Source: Hydractinia symbiolongicarpus (Eukaryota; Cnidaria; Hydrozoa; Anthoathecata; Hydractiniidae). From it: DNA of 64,000 nt. Position 1 is the first letter of the stretch, and each line of letters begins with the position of its first letter. The position numbers were made by a program, and so were the translations under genes. The stretch lies in NCBI RefSeq assembly GCF_029227915.1, contig NC_079888.1, positions 18,082,001-18,146,000 on the forward strand. Reading direction: 5' to 3'. Below are positions 24,816 through 39,800 of the stretch, one piece after another. The notes under the pieces were generated by a model. That model ran no database searches, was not told the DNA's origin, and saw only the letters and a list, made by a program, of their open reading frames with translations.

Positions 24816-27800
24816 ATAGACAGACGTATACGGGTATTATAATATAGATATATATTTTGGGTTCTGTAAGTCGATTATTATTATTATTCCGAATATTTAT
24901 ACAGGATATAACCACTTCAGTGTTGGAAACACTATTATCAACGTAGGCCCTGTGTTTTGAATATATACATTAGGTATACACCGGCATTGCCTACCCAATC
25001 TCCCTCACATGGCATGGGTTGACCCGTAGCTGTGATGAAGACACTTGCTAAACATGCCCACGCTGTGAAACGAACCACGGACCTCGTGATTACCAAGCGA
25101 ACTCCATAACCACAACGCCACATGCCACATAAAGAGGTTGATTTGGCAAGTTTTTGCGATTAGAAGTATCGAGTAATTATATGAGTGATGGGGATAAGCG
25201 CACACAATGAATTAACTTCCATAACTTCAAACACATATTTTATCAGCAATAAATATATAAATCAAAGCAAAACCAGACGTACCTCTTTTTGGATGGACGT
25301 ATCACTTTCCTTTTGTTCAGGTCCAGAGGTTAGCCATAACGACGGTCGCTAAGGTAAACAAAGGAGAGATAACAGTGATATTTCAATGCAATGATCTTAT
25401 CATTACAGAACGCAAGATAGATCATTAACTCACCCGTTTCGGGTTTACTGGCTGATCAAAATACCAGTATTCATCATCTCGGATGTGCGAGGGGAGAGTT
25501 TGTCGCTAAAAGGAAAGAAAAGATTCCAAAAATAAAGCGGAACAAAAAATTACGATGATGTTCAGAAATGCGACAATCATTTTTTTACTACGAATAATCT
25601 TCAGAACTGATGATAGAAAACTTTCTCGGTTTTATAACTCATCAAACTCTCTGTAAAACAACTATTGTAGCACAAACAACTTTCATACCAGACTCTTTCT
25701 GTAGAATTTCTAAAAAACAACAAAATGGAGTGACTACATCAACTTGTCTCATCACTTCTGCCTTAAGTTATATTAAATTTTATGGTTTATTTTACGTCAC
25801 ATTTGTTAAACAATGTTTTCTATATTTTAAAGTCTCCTCATTTTTTTGGTTTTCTTGACAATTGATAAACAAAGTATTTTCTGGTGGTAAAAGAGAATTA
25901 AATCAGTCAATGAGTCAGTCAAACACTATTCTGTCTTTTCAATAGAAAATCAAATTAGGTCGAGTGTCATTACAACTTTTAATTTTGTTTAAAAAATTAT
26001 GATGCAAACCACTACAAGACGTTAACTCCATTTGTTTGGATACTGGTCAATCTTTCTTTTTTTTTTCAATAGGCTTCAAAACAGTCGACCTCCTTCACGT
26101 GTAAAAATTTTTGTTTTTTTTAAGTAAAAAAAAACTTAAACAGCCACTAGTTAATTGATAATGTACAACCTCTATTTGCAAACGAGGCTGACACAACAAC
26201 ACAGATCATACTCTAAAATTAGCCATGAAACAGGACAATGCAGGATGAAATAATTTCTCACCTTAAAACCTTTAACATTCCTTCTGAATTTTAATTCATC
26301 TTCATTATAATGGGCACTACATAAATATATATCTTTCTCCAAAATTTCTGTAGGTCGACCTTAAAAAAACACATATTAAATTCGTAGATATAAATGATTA
26401 TATACAAAAAAGTGTACCATGTTAACATTCGATCAGTTCAATTCACAGCTTCTCTGGCCCTAATTACGAAAAGTACGAACAAATATCATTTACACGTTAC
26501 ATCATGCCCATTTACTTACTGTATTGATAATCTCTCAAATTTAAGATGGCACATTTACCAACCACATTCGACATTGAACAAACTTCTTCCACGTTACTTT
26601 CAAAGCATTCTTGTTTATAAAAAAATTGCGTGGGATAATGTTTGGTGTCTTCTGGTGTCACATAAAGATTCCCTTGCACATACACAGTGCCACTAACAAC
26701 AAACACAACATCAGTTATATCATGGATTACTACATGTGATGTAGATTTTGCCTTAAAAAGACTAATTACGCAAAACAACATTCATGGTATAAAAAAGCAT
26801 CTCGAAGCATTTAAGCAACCAGATTCACTTATTTTCAAACACGTCGGTGCATAATAAATCGATGTTTTAACTTACAACATGGGACAGTACCTTGATAGTG
26901 TGAATGGTCATTGACTAATTTAATTCTCTTTTGCCACCAGAAAGTCTTTGTATATCAATTGTCAAGAAAATCAAAAACATGAGGAGACTTTGAAATAAAA
27001 AAACGTTGTTTCTTTTAGGTGAACAGTAATGGGGTCAAAGAGTTCGGTTTGGGATACTGGTTATTCAAGAAATCAATATTCTATTCCCAACAAATTTCAA
27101 ATCTACTATGAGCAATATCTACTGAAATTTACTGAAGTCTAAAGGTTCAATTTTTAAATACTAGCTTTTTCTCTCCTCTGGAAAGTTCATTATTCTTTAT
27201 AGAGATACGTATAGCATTGTGTTAACTTGCTACTCTGTCATGGAAGCGAGTCTGTCATGCAAGTGAGTCGATTTAGATTAGTTTTCTTAATTACTTTTTT
27301 TTTGGAAACTATTGTAAATATGTGAATAATCGACTTTAAATAAATTGAAAAGAAAAATGAGTCTGCGATCAGTAAAGCCGTCTTTTTACCCTTTTAGAAT
27401 TTGTGGTTACAATGTAAATGCAGTAGCACTTAAGCAGACTTGCATTTAAAATAAATTTAAAAGCAGTTTGTTGTCAGATAACTGATTTAAATGACTACTT
27501 TAAAATCAAAGCTGTCATATGTCTTTAAAAGAAAAAAAACACAACAAAAAACAAAAACAAAATAAACAACAACAAAAACAAAAACAAATAAACAACAACA
27601 ACAAAAAACAAAACACAAAAACAACAACCAATAAACAACAACAACAACAACAAATTAACAAAACACCTATCTACCTCGCGTTTTTCAAAATTCGATCCAC
27701 CTTGATCATCAGAAGATAGCCTTCGTCAGATTTGATATAAACACCATCACCTGGAATTAAAACAAAACTCATATTAAACCAATCAGTAGAGACAAAAAAG

Positions 27801-30800
27801 CAAAACTTGTTCATATGAAATTCAGCTGGCCTTGGTGTTGATGAATGATAATACACCATTTCTGAAATAAGTTCTTTTGAAGTATTATATTTCTTAACAA
27901 ATTTTTTTATAAAGAAAAGATTTTCCGATTCACACAACGAAAAAAAACAAAATCTGCTACAATATATATTTTTTTAATTTTGTACTATTGGCTTTTTCTT
28001 AGGGCGTAGTGTAAGGGCGTACACCTCTAATCTACGAGACTAAATTTGCATTTTGTCCAGAGCATTTTTTCTAGCTGTCGCTGTTCTAGCTGTCGCTTTC
28101 AAAACACACAACCACAGTAAAAGCATGTTTAGGTGTTGTGCATAAATTACAGTAATAAACAAAAATACACAAAGCTTAATGGTATAAGTTAAAAATTAGG
28201 AAACTTTTGAATGCAACAGTAATGCCTCCAAAATAACTTTTAGGAAAATATAAACACACATCAATTCAATGACAGTCAAATCATCAGAATTTCGATTGTT
28301 AAAAACAATAATAAAATTCTTGTCGTGACAAACATACATACCTATCTTCACATCACCATTGTTTGTTACATATTTTTCAAAGTACACGAATCCTTCTTCA
28401 GAGTTTGAAACTTCGGTTTCCAAATGCTAAAAGGAAATCTTGCCATTATAATAGTAATCATGAGAAATTATCTTTGCAACTAACTAACTATGAGATGAGA
28501 CTGCACTGAATCTTAAAAAAATTACAAAAGTGGATAGTGCCACCACACATCTATACAACTCGTGATCTTATCGCATTAAATAAAAGCTTCTGATTGGTTG
28601 TATAAAAACACAATGCATTAGATTTGTTCCTGTGGTGACAACATCTTAGACAAACGTTTCTTTCGTTACATACACATGTTTTTAACAATAAACAAATACA
28701 TAATTAAATTGATTTTATTTTGCATCACTTGTAACAAAGAATGACAAAAGAACAAAAATCTTTCCTCGTGAGAACATTGTTGACAAATGTCAGGACTGCA
28801 AAAGTAAGCTAAGTATGTGATGAGGAAATGAACTCAATGTGTACCTACACACCAAGTGTCAATGATATTATTTAATTGAATTTATTAAATTTAACATTTT
28901 CCGTCATAACTATAATTGATAGACACATTCTTACCTTCTCCAACGGTAATTCATAACCTTCTGTTGATGTGAGAACAATTTGTTCTTTCTCCATGCCTTC
29001 TCCTTCTCTTTTTTTGTCAACATTTCCAAGAAAGATGGAAGAAACACGTTTGATTTCTAAAGGCTTGCTTCGATTTTCAAGAACAATATGACTTGGTGTA
29101 GCTTGTGAAGTCTAAGTTAGTCAAATGAAGTTAAATCAAAACATGCCGAGCAATTTTAATTAGCCATTTTTTATCTTCCTGAATCTACCATTCATGAAAA
29201 GTACAGTCAACTGTGATTGGTGTGTAACCTACAAATATTAGTGCTTGCTAAGCAAGAAATGCAAATTGCAAAAAAGGACCAACATAAACTCCGAACTTCT
29301 TTTGTCTATTTAATCTTGTTTAACATGCTTTAATGTAGATTATTGTTTACTTAAACGATGTGTATTCAAGTTTTTTAGGTATTTCTAGGTATCAAGACAC
29401 ACAACACAACAAAAGCATATTTACAGGTTGGAATGACACTCACCTTGAATTTCTTGAACAGTTTGGTTTTCCCATTATATCGTGATTCACAAACATAGAT
29501 ATCATCTTCTACGAAACCCTAGAAAAGAAAATCAAGTTAAAAACAAACAAACAAACAAACAAACGAACAATATTCTAATAGATAAATAATACACACTATT
29601 TACATACCATTTAACTTTTGAACTATCAAATATTAAGAATCAGAAGGGAATAAAAATAGCACATCTCAAAACTTCAATACCTGAGGTTTCATCTTTGCAT
29701 ACTCTTTTACATTCATAACATAACATCGGCTAATCACACCGCTGAAGAGAATGTAACTATAATGCTGACTACGAAACACTTCCTTCTCCATAAATTTACG
29801 CGAAGCCAAATGGAATGTGGCCTCTGGTCGAAAGTACCAACAGCCATATATACCCTAACAACAATAAAGTATTTTATACAAACACAACAACATACTAAAC
29901 TAACTACTTCAAGGGAAGAAAAATGTTTAAAAGTACACATCAGGCAGTGGTACAATAAAAGGACATTTTAATTTGATATAAACAAAAAAATTCCATAAAT
30001 TCAGTTTTCCAGATGACACAAAAATATGGGCCAATGTTTAAGTTGCAATCCATGAATTGCTATGCTGAGCTCTGAGAAAAAAGGTTTTATAAGTAAAGTG
30101 TAAAAGTACTCAAAACAAGAGAAAAAACAACCATACGTACATGTGCGCCATTCTTTTGCGCCCAAATTTTCTCAATGGATACAATATGTGGTGGCCTGTT
30201 TAGTTCCTCGGGTTTGACATAAACAAAATCACCAATGCGATAGGTTACACCTTCCACGCACAGTGACTGTAAATATGACAAACCATCTTCATCAGGTTGC
30301 TGTAGAGATAACAATGTGCAAAATGAAACAAGATAAACGATTCAATTTCTTTGACACAGATTCTCCATTTTAGCAACAATGTATCACATGTCTAAGACAT
30401 ATCTGCTCTATTTCCGTTAAGTTTCACTGTTTCAAGTAATGAGAACCTACACACCCTGCGTTTATGGTTCAGTATAAAGGCTGAAAAGTCAATCTTCGTA
30501 ACACAAACTTTGTTTCTTAGCACGTAGTTTCGTTAGTACGTAACCAGGCGTTAAACTCTCTCAGGGATTATATCCAAATGGTTGGCTTTCAACTATATCC
30601 ATGTGACACTACTGCCACAGAAAATTAAATCATTGCTTTAACTTTCTTGCTTGCCACGCAATCCGGTTCACAGTCATTAGGTGGATACAAATGGGCTGAC
30701 AACACTACATTTAAAATGTGCTAGGTGGAGACTTACACCTGAAACCTTATGAATGCTAGTTGAATGTACTACACTAAGCTATCTCTGTTACTTTTAATAT

Positions 30801-33800
30801 TTACTTACCACTTCAACGGTCATAATACTGCGGGAAAGCAATTTACTTCTTCTTCTGTCATCATCGTCTTCGTCATTATCCTCCACTTTGCTTTCGCTTC
30901 GCAACTTTTCTTTCCTCTCATCATCAATTTCATGCTGAATGTTCTTTACTGTGAAATTTAAGGCTGGTGACATCAACCGTAAGCCATCTTTGGTGAGTCG
31001 GTCGCGTTCAAGTGTGAAATAGGCTTGTAATTCGCATGCATCCTCATACATCTAACATTAGAGAACAAAAAAAAACATGGTTAGATAAAACATTTTGGTT
31101 GGTTTCACAAAATTTTAATAATGGCAGAAATGCTAAACAAAGAAGAGAAACGTCAAATATCTCTTCTCTTACCTCTGAATCAGTTCTGCCATCTTCCCTT
31201 GCCTTCTTCAATATTGAGAATATGTCTTCCTGCAGTTGATCCAGTCTTTTATAAAATCCCTAAATTTAAATTATAAAAGTACATATAATCTATGGGCGTT
31301 TGTCTTCTTGAAAGAATGCTTGGTTCAGGACTTCGCTTCCATTAAAACCTCCTTATATAGCAGCCACCAGTTGGATATCAAATAAGTGTCTGCAATAGAA
31401 GATGTCTGCTATGTAGATGTTCTTCTCAAATTGGCTTAGTACAGATTGTGAACCAGCTCAGAATTTTAGGGTATAGTAAAGTTGACTTTAAAATGTGTAA
31501 ACAGGCTGATTTTGGAAAAAAAGGCTAGAAACAATATTATAAATAAGATATCTTGGATTTAAAAAACCAAAGACAGACTCGTTCAAGACTTTACCTTGTA
31601 TAAGCACAAACAAACGTTTAAATCTTGTAACATGTTGTCTTCAATAAAACACAAGCAAGGGTAATTCAAATTGGGACCCTAAAATGACGTCCACTTTAGA
31701 GAAGGGTCTGCTATAGACTGCCTGGTACATAGAAGTTTTGATATAAAAGCTTGATCATCATTTAATTTTTGGAAAAAGTATCCATTGTAGGAGGTCTCTG
31801 CTCTGAAGGATGTCTGCTATAAGGAAGTTTTTATGATACTAAAAACTTCTGATTAAGTAAATTTTGGTAAACAAATACTGCACAGTAAATAAATTGTATA
31901 TTAAGCACACCCTACAATTATCAAAAGGTAGTCTTAGTGATATCTATATATTGAAATGATAAGTTTGAGTACATGCGAGTACACTTAACATCAACTGAAG
32001 AATAAAACACATACCAATTTTAACAGCTGACCAATAATAGGTAAAGATATGGCTTTCCTGAAACAGATTTAACCAAGTCAGTAACAGTAAAAAACAAAGA
32101 ATGGCATTTGAATAGAAAGTTTCAGAGACGATACAGACTTATAACAAGCAAGTGACTGGTAGTAATGTTACCTCTTTTTTGCTTCATCAGAGATTTCATC
32201 TGGCTGATACATTAATTCTAAAAGTGAGTCACTGTAGTTCCTGCCTTCTTCATCCTAAAAATCAAATGTTTATATGGAGTACTGGTGTGTTCATAAAATT
32301 TGAGCAAATAACAAAACCCTTAAGGATCTAGAAATTATAGCATATATATAAGTTGGCTACAATTTTTGTTTTAAGTCACTATATTTTCTCCAATTAATGC
32401 CATGGATGTTTATAAAAATTTGTAAGATTTTTAGAGTGCGTATATTAGAGAACGGCGTTTATTTACAAAAAATATTTATCTGGTATGTGAGATATTTTTT
32501 ATACCTCCTTAAAATTTACGTCATCTTTTTTATCATCAAAGTTAATAAAGTCTCTTTAATATTAGCATCTTCAACGTCCGAATCAGTTGACATGAAGGGG
32601 CTTTCTAATAAATGCCCCCCCCCCCTTTCATCACACTAGGGAGAGGAAAAAAGGGGGGGGGGGGGGTAGTATATAAGGGGCATTTAAAAATATTTTTACT
32701 TTTCGAGGGGGTGTTTATTAGAAAGAGCTGTTTGTTGGTGAAAATACAGTACTTAAAAAAGCAAAGAATTAGTTGTGGATAAATCATGTTAAAAATCTGA
32801 CTGCTTTGAACATGATTTTTAAAAAGCAGCAATAAGAAACTAATTTCAACTAACAGTGTGGTTCATGACATTTGTGTATAATCTGTGCAATAAGTTTTTC
32901 ACTAAGACTTGAACATCTGGCATGTGACTTTCCATATCTGGTTGCAACTCTGCTTTCTTTGCAATCATGGCACGGAGGAGTGTCAGTGCGTCTTTATAAA
33001 TTTGAGAATCAGGCTCGTTAAAATGACATGCATTGTCGAACAACAAAAGGAGGTCTTGTTCCAGGTCATCCAAACTAGCATACTACAAAAAAATATACAA
33101 AATTTAAAATAAAAAGAAAATGGCTTGACAATTAAATATTATATAATTCTACAAAAATTAAGACTATAAATGACAAGTTTTCAAATAAAAGCTTTAGATT
33201 CTTCATCTATTCACTGAATTCATTAGAATTTCGAGCCAATTAATTCATAACTACTTTTATAAAAATAAAATTGATACTCTGCAAAACAACTATACCTTGT
33301 TGACACGAGATGAAATGTAAACCAGATCAATAGGTCGTTTTATTAACTGATAGTAATCTGGGTATTCCTAAACATAAAAATGATTTTGTATTATGTATCA
33401 TATATTCATCAAGAAACTGGCATAAACTTTTTACAGCAACTGCACAAAAGTTCACTAAACACTTACCGATCGGGTAGGAAGTCTTTCAAATATTGATGCC
33501 AAGCACCTTCCTGTATCATCCTAAAATTAATTTAGGATTAATTAAGTTAAATGAATAGCTTGATAAAACATAAAACATGTTACTCTGTTATTTTTCAAAG
33601 TGTACTTGAGAAAAGACAATCTTTTTATGCATAGCTACAAAAGAACTGTTATCTCATCCAAGCATTGGCACCTTCACTTTAAAAAACATTTGGACCGTTT
33701 CGTTGTTTGAAAAATGTATGCATGGTTGATCATTACTTTTGCTATTACAATTTACTGTCACACCATTGTAACAGCTGTCTTCAATTTCAAATACATTTGA

Positions 33801-36800
33801 ATTTTCTCATTTTTAAAGCATGAAGATAGATCTTTTCTATAAACTGTCTAGTCAGCATAAAAAAATAACATCAATCCTTACCACATAGTTTCTGATGTAC
33901 TGTAGTAGCTCCTGATTTATATTTAAACAGTGTCCACTTTGCAACTTTTTTAACAATGCAGGAGAGTTGCTATAAATGAGAAACAAACTAAGACATCACT
34001 AATGACAACAAACATGGCGCTAGCGAACAGTTCAACAGCGAATTGTTGATATTGCAGAAATTAAATGACACAAGACTGTAATAACATTAATTAAGCACGC
34101 AAAGTTTTTAGTTGAGATTTTAATATGTGAATTTGTTCGATTAAACTGCATTCTTGAGGATGGAGAGGTTTGGTCCATGACTCAAAAATACGAGAACACA
34201 AATGTGAAGTTTACTTGAGTTTAACAAACAGAATATTTTGATTTGCTTATGAGATTATACTCAAATCATTAGACTTTGTATATTCTACTCTTGATTTATT
34301 TTGCTACTTTAAACTTCTTTTTTCTATGTACCTATTTGTGCACATACGTAATGAAAAAGGAAGAACACTCAGTATATGTATACATACACAGATATGTCAA
34401 TCCTTAAGTCCTGTATCACATGGAAATAAACTGCCTTCTTGACATTCAACACAATATGTTACAGCTGGAAAGCATTGCAGCAACTTTGTTTTGTTTTGTG
34501 GCTAGCGTTAAACTTTATTAAGTTTGCATAGTGTATCCTAATGCTGCACAAACTTTTTGTAATTTAATTAGATGTTAGTACTCAAGTGTATATTATAAGG
34601 AAATTGAATCAACCTTTTCACATTTAATAAAATCTCTTTGCAAGCTTAAAACTCATATGTTTATTCCAAAACCTTTTTTGGCAGGCAACTAAAAGAAAAC
34701 TTTACCTACCTTGACCTTGGTGGTTTCATTGGACTAGCATTTTTTCCATCTATAAGAAAGAACACGTCATATCTGTACATAATATTCAAACTGTGATTGC
34801 ATGTAACAGTTTTAACTAAGTATTGGGTATGACACTGAATCTATAAATCAAACAGAAAACTAAGATATACACTCTAGGACAACACAGCAATAAAATTTAA
34901 AATAAAATAAAAATATTAAAAAAAAACACAAAGTGATTGATAAACACATAACATAACATAAGCTTCCTCACATTATATCATGTTTAAATTTTTGTCATAA
35001 CTTTCTATGTGTCGACAGTTAAAATTTTAAACATTTTAGGAAATTTATGCTAACTTTTTTAATTTGAAAACTTTTTGTCATATTACATTAATCAATTACA
35101 AACATTTTGCCCTAAATTTTTATTTATGATGGGCAGCCTATATGCTAAACACACACACACAAAAAAAAGGAAGAGATAAAACAAACCTGTAACATGACTC
35201 AACCAACGTCTTTTCTTTTTCAATGCTTTCTCTAAGATAATCGAATCCTCATACACTTCTGAGTCTTCTTCATTAAAATGTCGTGCGTTTTGAAATAAAA
35301 TTTCAAAATCATGGATAAAATCCATTTCAGTCATGTAGTGGTTTCTTTCGATTCTCTCACGAATCATTTCCATATCAATTGGATTCAGAATCACTTTGTA
35401 ATAGTCTGGGTACTCTTTCTTATCAGGCAACTCAAGAAACATTTCAGAAAGCATTCTTCCTTCAGAATCCTGTACAAAATATTGGAACAATAAAAGTATG
35501 TTTGACAATTTTCCAATTTTTTTTTGAAATTGAAATGGGGTATGGGAATACATGTCATACATAAAAAAATCAGTACAAATATATTTTTTAAATGAGCTTT
35601 CGACTGTGACCAGAGCCATGATCACAAGAGAGTTAATACTTGTCATGAAAGTGCAGCTGGGGATTGTTTGCCTGAGCTTGCTCCCACTGCAGGACCATTT
35701 TGTATTACTTACTAAACTGTTTATGATTATATCTTGGAGATTAAAGACAGCTTTTTATAGTTAAACTTAACCATTCTCTTCAGAATTGCAGAGAGTATTT
35801 ATGGAAAGATTTGTTTGTAAATAAACTGATGTAATTTTAGCTCTGGTCAGAGCTGTTGTTTTTATGCCAGTATTTCATTCACCTGTTAGCATAAAGTAAT
35901 ACATAACTCTGTGGGAAATCAGGGATAAAGATTAAGTGCAACCACTTTAAACAGACAAAATATGGCTATTTTTTTGAAAACCATGAAATTAGAAGCCTTT
36001 AATTATACCTTATAATCCAATATGCAGTTATACATCAACAACAATCGTTTGGAGAGGGACTTTGGATCATTGTTATCCGGTGTAGATTGCTGAGAACGCT
36101 TTTTAACCGCAACAGGACTTTGTAATTCTTCTCCACTTTCTGTTTTAACAAGCCGGGGACGACCACGTTTCTAAAATTATTAAAAACACAAAAGTATAAA
36201 GCGAATTAAAAACATGTTAATGTAATTAAAACGAGAAGATAGTTTAGGTCAGTTAACAACTTTCATATTTAAAGCTTCCCAGAATACTAATACAGCTCCA
36301 CACAAAGCCATGCTCAAGTAAGCTGTAAGCAAATCAAATCAACAGATTTTTTTATGCCAGCCAGTTTTTTTCTGTAAAATGTTTTGAAACAAATTCTTTT
36401 TTCCTATGCAACTGCAGATCTTACTACTCAAACGTGAGTTAAACCGTGTACATTAATGACTTCCTACAATCTGATCTAGACTAAAATCAAATTTCTCTGC
36501 AAAGATAAATGCACTGTAGAAATAAATAAAATATTTTGACAAAAAAGAAAAAAATTAATACAAAGTTTTTACTTATATTTTCAAAATCGCTCTAATAGTT
36601 GTTGTATACACTACACACGATATAGATACAATAGCACCTTTAGAAGTAAAACTACATTCATCTAACAACTTCCTGACTATTAAACAAATCTATAAAATTA
36701 CTGCATATCCTACCAAAACTCTCTTTGACTTTTTCTAAAATTGAAAAAAAAAAATGTTAAGAAATTGTCAAACAATGTGACTGTCCAGGGGAATTTGATA

Positions 36801-39800
36801 ACAAACACTTGCGTTAATTAGCGCTAAAATTTAACGCTATAATGTTAATAACGCTAATATAATTTTTTTTTGTAATAATAACGACAATAATAATTAGTAT
36901 TAAAATAGTGCCATTAACGTTAAAAGCGTGGTTATTCCATTTTGACTTTACATTAAATTCGTTTCTCAGCTCATGTCTAATAATGCGAACAGAGCTGAGA
37001 CCTTTTCTGCATGACTGACTAGAAAGCATGGTAGGCTTTTAATTCCAGGCTTACTTACAGATCACCTATTTTAATCTATGAAATGGAAATGGTAATATTT
37101 ATTTTTGTAACCTTTATACTTAGTCGCAACGTAGTCTTATTCAATTTTTTTTAAAAATTTTTGAAGCTTGAAAATATGTAGACAAAACACAATACACACA
37201 AAGGGAATCATAAATTTAGTTTTACAATGATTTTTCAAAATTTTTAGCTACATCACAACATAGCCAAACATAATTTTCTAGTTTTGCTAGTTCTCCGAAA
37301 TATTTTTCAATGTCAAATTAGGAAAATTTAAAAAACAAAGGTCAATTTATCTAAATTTTGAGAAACTCCAGTATGCAATATGCTTAGGTTTCTTATAAAA
37401 AAACTGTGTATTTGCTGTTAGCAAATAAAGCAAATGACAGAACAAAAGATAGTCTGCTATATATTGTTTAAAATCTGATCAAAAAAATAATAAATACACA
37501 ACACATCAAAAAAAACTATTGAATAGCTACAAAATTTTCAAGTTGTTATATACTTCTTAGCTCTCTGAGAATCCCAAGGGCTGACTACAAATAAAACATG
37601 CCCCCTGTAAAAGATTCTGTTCCTTTGAAGTCCTTAAAAATCCTATTTTTTGACTTTTCTGACTAAACTAATTGTGTCAATGTAAATTGGCTAGTTAACT
37701 GCTGTATTTTGTACATGTAGATTGTCAAGAGTACAGTTTAATAATCTTAGAATATTAACAACTTTGTAAGGTATATAATAAAGTTTCTTTTCGAGAATTT
37801 CCACAGTTATGTTGCTTTAATAGTCAAGTAAAACGTGTAATTAATGGGTAATAATATATTTTACAAACTAAAAGCATGTCAAAGACTGCATATAGATTAA
37901 TAATAACACTTAACTACAGGTTTTCCTTGGGTCCTGCTTTTTAACTTACAAAAGTGCAGACTCAATGTAATTGTTCTCAAAGCAAAACCAAAACATTGCA
38001 TTGAAAGTGGTCAACTTTTTATGTAGAAATCTTCTGCCAGTCCTAGCCTCGTTGTTCTTACAAAATGGCTATTATAAAAAAAAAACGTTTTAGAAGGGAC
38101 TTGGGCCACAGTGTCTTCCGTATCCTCTGCACAAAACTGTCAGGTTTCTAGGTGGAATAGTTTCTGGTGGCAGGTCATTTGTTTTTGGGAGGTCAAATTT
38201 GGATGGTGGTGAGTTGAGAGTTATTTTACATGCGTACACTCCAGGTTCCTCTCTGTCCATGATAAAATACTGGTAATCTGTCATGTTCGCAATCTTCCTA
38301 AAAAGTGCAGAAAACGTTTTTGACCAGTTGTATGTCGCCACAAGAATTTTATCATCATGTGTCCCTACCAGATCAGCAACATTGCATGCCCCTGACTCGA
38401 TACAAGTGTTTGCAATGTCGTACAATGTCCACAAAGGTGTTGTTTTTGTTTTTTCTTAAAAACTCCAAAGCACCTGTCACAGCTGAATTTCGTATGAGTA
38501 GGTAATTTTGTGATGTAGGCCAACCATTGTGTGCCAAAGCAAATACCGCAAGACATAGTTATACCTAAAATGCAAGTATACTATGTGTAGACAGGTTTTT
38601 AAATTTCTGAAGCTGCTTAAACCATTGGAGTCTTATATAGGACAAAAAATAAGAGAAAAATTAAGAAAAGTGTAAAAAGGCCTTTAAGACAAGTGTTCTA
38701 TTTAAAGAAATTACTGTATTAACTGCCAAATTTAAATCTGTGCAATTCTAAATGGGTATTGTGTTATTTTGTTGCTGTTTTTTTGCTTTTTAGTTATTGC
38801 TTTTTTTTCGTTTTCACTTAATTTATTATAGGTATTTTTGTAACAGAATTACTTACCAACACAGTTATCAGCATGAATGTTTGCAATAGTATCTCCAATT
38901 TTGTTAGAGGAAAAGAAGCGACGAACGTACAATATTGTAGAATTGGCACCCTTGCCTGTACTATCTTATTGATGAGATAGTTGTACTGAGTGTTGGTATA
39001 ATTGTTGCAAACACCAAAAATTCCACATTTGCGAGCAGTTTAAAAAAAAATTGAGCCAGGTTGTAGGGGATCTTGTGGATGATGCAATTGTTGGGCATAA
39101 TTTCAGCTGTAATGCAGAGTTCCAGAAAATGAGCAAGGTAAGTAACTTTCAAAGACGTTGTAAGTATTATTTATTTTATTTGCTCTTAAGATTGCTCACA
39201 TTAAAGCTTATAAAAACAGAGGTCAGCTTTGGCTTTTTTTAAGTGTTCCAACTGTTAACTTTTCATTTTCTGTTTTATTTATGCGGTTGTTTTGTTGACA
39301 ATTCCAGCACAGATCCGTCATTGGTTTCACCACAACCACCCAAGGTATCAACTGGTTCCAAAGCTCACAAAACAGACTGTAACAAACAAAGGGGGATTTA
39401 GGACGAATAAATTCCATATTTTGTTTCCGATGATGGTATCAAAGAGACATTTTCATCATGATATCTAGGAATTCGACCGGGAACGGGAACAGCATTTTCT
39501 TTAGCAAATTTAATTTTTTTTTTTATTTAGTGTGACTATTTGAAGGAAGTCTCCTTTCATTGCCGTGTTGTCTTGGCTGTAGGCCATGTGTATTATAATG
39601 TCCTTACAAATATGTATATTTATGAATGGACATGTCCATAGGGAAAAGAAATCTCATTCGTCGCTACTGCTTTCTTGCTATTGTGTTCTTGCATTGAATT
39701 ACGACATTCTGTGACCTCACTCTCAGTAAATTGAAAAACAGACGCTACTTTCCAGACCTAATTTCAGCCACAACCATTGTTTATAAATTCCTGTATGGTA

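Noticed and set aside
24276-24848. Direct repeats resembling a CRISPR array
   Set aside because: The repeated unit is about 131 bases with no unique spacers, ends in a Helitron-type hairpin plus CTAG, and the DNA is animal, so it is a tandem transposon array.
35470-35646. N-terminal extension of the PBRM1 exon 12 open frame
   Set aside because: It is intron sequence upstream of a clear TACAG acceptor; the splice phase from exon 11 fits only a start at 35469.
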